From positions 1 through 6,884 of the forward strand of contig JBQCDV010000266.1 of NCBI GenBank assembly GCA_051960855.1: DNA of 6,884 bases, given 5' to 3'. This document shows, in pieces, positions 4,859-6,884 of this stretch. Position 1 is the stretch's first letter; each line of letters opens with the position of its first letter. This stretch comes from JBQCDV01 sp051960855 (GTDB taxonomy: Bacteria > Actinomycetota > Actinomycetes > JAJZTN01). The translations under genes and the position numbers were made by a program. The notes under the pieces were generated by a model. The model searched no databases. It was not told the DNA's origin and saw only the letters and a program-made list of their open reading frames with translations.

Positions 4859-5650
4859 ATGAGCGTGATGAAGCGGCTGTCACTGATCTTCAAGTCCAAG
4901 GCCAACAAGGCACTCGACCGGGCAGAGGACCCGCGCGAGACGCTCGACTACAGCTATCAGAAGCAGCTCGAGCTGCTCCAGAAGGTCCGCCGAGGCGTCG
5001 CCGACGTGGCCACCAGCCGCAAGCGACTCGAGCTGCAGATCACCCAGCTGCAGCAGCAGTCCGACAAGCTGGAGGGACAGGCGCGGCAGGCCCTCTCGAT
5101 GGGCCGCGAGGATCTTGCCCGCGAGGCGCTGACGCGTCGTTCGGGACTCCAGCAGCAGCTCGGCGACCTGCAGACGCAGCACGCCAACCTGCAGGCGGAG
5201 GAGGAGAAGCTCACCACGGCTCAGCAGCGGCTGCAGGCCAAGGTCGAGGCGTTCCGGACGCGCAAGGAGACGATCAAGGCCACCTACACGGCGGCCGAGG
5301 CCCAGACCAAGATCGGCGAGGCGGTGTCGGGTATCTCGGAGGAGATGGGCGACGTCGGCCTCGCCGTCCAGCGGGCGGAGGACAAGACCGCCGCCATGCA
5401 GGCGCGGGCCGGCGCTATCGACGAGCTGCTCGCCTCCGGGGCCCTCGACGACGCGACCGGCACCAGCAAGGACGACATCACCGTCGAGCTGGAGCGGATG
5501 TCCAGCGGCTCGCAGGTCGAGCTCGAGTTGGCGCGTATGAAGGGCGAGCTGGGCGGGTCGCCTGCCAGCGGCGCGATCGGCGCCGGCCCCCAGACGCAGA
5601 CCGGCCAGCCCGCGGCCGCGCCCGCCGAGCAGACCGAGGGGCAGCAGTGA
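4859..5650 (+). CDS. pspA: PspA/IM30 family membrane-stress protein
   Basis: 263 residues, ATG at 4859 with AAGGGAG upstream; an in-frame ATG at 4868 is a weaker alternative. Family role: a peripheral coiled-coil protein that assembles on the inner face of a damaged membrane and limits ion leakage. Seen: an N-terminal amphipathic start MSVMKRLSLIFKSKANKALD, the conserved RAEDPRETLDYSY (21-33), and LLQKVRRGVADVATSRKRLE (39-58). A long heptad-like, Gln/Glu/Leu/Arg-rich coiled coil runs to about 150. EAQTKIGEAVSGIS (147-160) and helices rich in Ala and Glu extend to about 230. The last 30 residues (SPASGAIGAGPQTQTG onward) are a low-complexity tail beyond the usual core. The same frame is open further upstream, but only as the antisense of the DUF3043 gene. 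The stop overlaps the pspAA start (GTGA). Confidence 0.95.
   Translation: MSVMKRLSLIFKSKANKALDRAEDPRETLDYSYQKQLELLQKVRRGVADVATSRKRLELQITQLQQQSDKLEGQARQALSMGREDLAREALTRRSGLQQQLGDLQTQHANLQAEEEKLTTAQQRLQAKVEAFRTRKETIKATYTAAEAQTKIGEAVSGISEEMGDVGLAVQRAEDKTAAMQARAGAIDELLASGALDDATGTSKDDITVELERMSSGSQVELELARMKGELGGSPASGAIGAGPQTQTGQPAAAPAEQTEGQQ
5636..5641 (+). promoter_or_regulatory. Ribosome binding site of pspAA inside the end of pspA
   Basis: GAGGGG with 5 nt to the GTG at 5647. It fixes the start of pspAA, whose frame is open far upstream and gives no other boundary. Confidence 0.7.
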
Positions 5651-5925
5651 TCGTCCGCATCCTCGGCGAGGGTCAGTGGGACGTACCCGAGGACGTCCTG
5701 GAGCAGATCAACGTGCTCGACGGTCAGCTGGAGCGCGCCGTCGAGGGGGCTGACGTCGAGACGTTCCGAACGGCGCTGGAGGCGCTGCTCGACGCGGTCC
5801 GCGACCGTGGCAGCAAGCTGCCCGATGACGCTCTCGAGCCCTCGGAGGCGATCCTGCCTGGCTCTGACGCCTCGATGGACGAGGTGCGTGAGCTGCTGAC
5901 CGACGAGGGGCTCATCCCTGGGTGA
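5647..5925 (+). CDS. pspAA: PspA-associated protein PspAA
   Basis: 92 residues from GTG 5647, whose last two bases overlap the pspA stop (GTGA). Seen: (M)IVRILGEGQWDVPEDVLEQI at the start, LDGQLERAVEGADVETFRTA in the middle, LPDDALEPSEAILPG and a C-terminal DEVRELLTDEGLIPG. This matches the small PspAA domain protein that accompanies PspA in actinobacteria and some other lineages. It is acidic, with no membrane segment or signal, and is therefore cytoplasmic and probably a PspA partner. Its precise biochemical role is not established to my knowledge. Overlap with pspA implies coupled translation and perhaps fixed stoichiometry. The same frame is open upstream to 4789, but that part is a shadow of pspA. 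Confidence 0.93.
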   Translation: MIVRILGEGQWDVPEDVLEQINVLDGQLERAVEGADVETFRTALEALLDAVRDRGSKLPDDALEPSEAILPGSDASMDEVRELLTDEGLIPG

Positions 5926-5939
5926 GACAGCGAGACAGC
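5924..5939 (+). repeat. Tandem 8-bp direct repeat after pspAA
   Basis: GAGACAGC occurs twice without a gap (5924-5931, 5932-5939), beginning inside the pspAA stop codon. It is probably incidental; the 69-nt gap to htpX holds no clear promoter or terminator. Confidence 0.35.
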
Positions 5940-5994
5940 GCGACGTGAGGAGACGACCTCTGAGTTGGGGGGCGGAAGCAGGAGTGAGGACGAG

Positions 5995-6884
5995 ATGAGC
6001 AGCAGCCGCTACGTGCCCGATCGCGGTCTGAGCACGCGGATGGGAGTGACGATCTTCCTGCTCGGCGCGCTCTACGTGGCGCTGATGGCCGTCATCTTCG
6101 TGCTGGTCAAGAGCGCGGTCGTGGCTCTCGTGATCGCCGCCGGCCTGCTGTGGGCGCAGTGGTACTTCTCCGACCGGGTCGCGCTGTACTCGATGAACGG
6201 CCGCATCGTGACGCCTCAGCAAGCGCCTGAGCTGCACGCGCTGGTCGACCGGCTGTGCGCCCTCGCGGACATGCCCAAGCCCACCGTCGCCATCGCCGAC
6301 ACCGACCTGCCCAACGCCTTCGCGACGGGTCGCACACCGTCACGGGCCGTGGTGTGCGTGACCACGGGCCTGCTTCGCAGGCTCGACGAGCGTGAGCTCG
6401 AGGGCGTGCTGTCTCACGAGCTCTCGCACGTGGCGCACCGCGATGTCACGGTCATGACCGTGGCGTCGTTCGTGGGAGTGCTCGCCGGCTTCCTGACCCG
6501 CATGGTGATGTGGGGCGGCATGGGCAACGACCGCCGGCGCAACAACGACGGTCCGCCCGTGTGGCTGGTGGTGCTGCTCGTGTCGATGGTGGTCTACGCG
6601 ATCAGCTTCCTGCTGACGCGCGCGCTGTCGCGCTACCGCGAGCTCGCCGCCGACCGCGCGGGTGCCTACCTGACGGGCAGTCCGAGCGCCCTCGCCAGTG
6701 CCCTCACCAAGATCAGCGGGGACATGGGCCGCATCCCGACCAAGGACCTGCGGCAGGCCGAGGCGTTCAACGCCTTCTTCTTCACGCCGGCACTGGCCAA
6801 CGGGGCCAGCCTGTCCAGCCTCTTCTCCACCCATCCGCCGCTCCAGCAGCGTCTGGCGCAGCTGGCGACGATCTCCAACCAGCT
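5995..6884 (+). CDS. htpX: HtpX-like M48 membrane zinc metalloprotease, 3' end missing
   Basis: ATG at 5995, preceded by GAGGA (5986-5990) and AGGAG (5980-5984); 296 codons are open to the right edge. Family role: a membrane-bound zinc protease that degrades damaged membrane proteins. Seen: two N-terminal membrane segments (about 18-38 and 41-58), a linker with YSMNGRIVTPQQAPELHALV (65-84), PNAFATGR (106-113), and the zinc motif HELSH at 141-145 followed by VAHRD. Two more membrane segments lie at about 151-171 and 189-208. The third zinc ligand is Glu216 in SRYRELAADRAGAYL. STHPPLQQRLAQL near the edge is the family's C-terminal motif, so probably few residues are missing. A Gly/Asn/Arg loop (174-186, GGMGNDRRRNNDG) separates segments three and four. 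The catalytic residues are intact. It lies 69 nt after pspAA on the same strand, fitting an envelope-stress operon. Confidence 0.95.
   Translation, partial: MSSSRYVPDRGLSTRMGVTIFLLGALYVALMAVIFVLVKSAVVALVIAAGLLWAQWYFSDRVALYSMNGRIVTPQQAPELHALVDRLCALADMPKPTVAIADTDLPNAFATGRTPSRAVVCVTTGLLRRLDERELEGVLSHELSHVAHRDVTVMTVASFVGVLAGFLTRMVMWGGMGNDRRRNNDGPPVWLVVLLVSMVVYAISFLLTRALSRYRELAADRAGAYLTGSPSALASALTKISGDMGRIPTKDLRQAEAFNAFFFTPALANGASLSSLFSTHPPLQQRLAQLATISNQ

Noticed and set aside
5946..5960. Small hairpin GAGG/CCTC between pspAA and htpX
   Set aside because: Only 4 bp with no U-run; too weak to call a terminator.
5284..6237. Open frame of 317 codons on the minus strand
   Set aside because: Antisense of pspA, pspAA and htpX, all recognised by conserved motifs on the plus strand.
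6340..6834. His-rich open frame of 164 codons on the minus strand
   Set aside because: It lies antisense to the htpX catalytic region; the His-rich look comes from reverse-complemented GTG/CAC-rich codons.
1..6884. Search for CRISPR repeats, tRNA, rRNA, insertion sequences, toxin-antitoxin pairs or phage genes
   Set aside because: None seen. Base and codon use look uniform, so I find no sign of recent transfer.

Overview
The window is uniformly GC-rich, with strong G/C at third codon positions, GTG as well as ATG starts, and gene families typical of high-GC Gram-positive bacteria (DUF3043, the PspA/PspAA/HtpX set, a two-domain VOC protein of the Rv0577 type). I read it as ordinary chromosome of an actinobacterium, perhaps Micrococcales or Propionibacteriales; the genus cannot be fixed from this alone. 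No transposase, integrase, tRNA, rRNA, CRISPR array or att site is visible.

Left part (1-1402, minus strand): the first 396 codons of an exported alpha/alpha-toroid (prenyltransferase/squalene-oxidase-repeat) protein run off the left edge. Its 5' leader carries a recognisable cobalamin riboswitch aptamer (about 1312-1402) and a long hairpin just before the ribosome binding site. A B12-sensing leader on a secreted toroid, the fold used by animal intrinsic factor and transcobalamin, suggests a surface cobalamin-capture protein. This is the most interesting item in the window.

Middle part (1451-4158): a tight minus-strand operon runs aldo/keto reductase (3235-2225), an 86-residue protein of unknown function (2223-1963), then a GNAT acetyltransferase of the phosphinothricin/methionine-sulfone type (1966-1451). 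Spacings are 1 nt and a GTGA overlap. Divergent from it is a two-domain VOC protein (3292-4158 +). Its 3' end overlaps the 3' end of the DUF3043 gene by 26 bp, and both stop codons lie inside one inverted repeat. The catalytic set looks like small-molecule or xenobiotic detoxification, but substrates cannot be read from sequence.

Right part (4133-6884): a DUF3043 membrane protein (minus) is divergent from pspA (plus). The 120-bp gap between them holds a perfect 10-bp inverted repeat whose two arms each contain a TAGGCT -10-like hexamer, one facing each gene. pspA overlaps pspAA by GTGA, and an htpX-like M48 membrane metalloprotease follows after 69 nt and is cut by the right edge. This is the actinobacterial envelope-stress module, a membrane-binding coiled-coil protein, its small partner and a membrane quality-control protease; a PspAB gene would be expected just outside the window.
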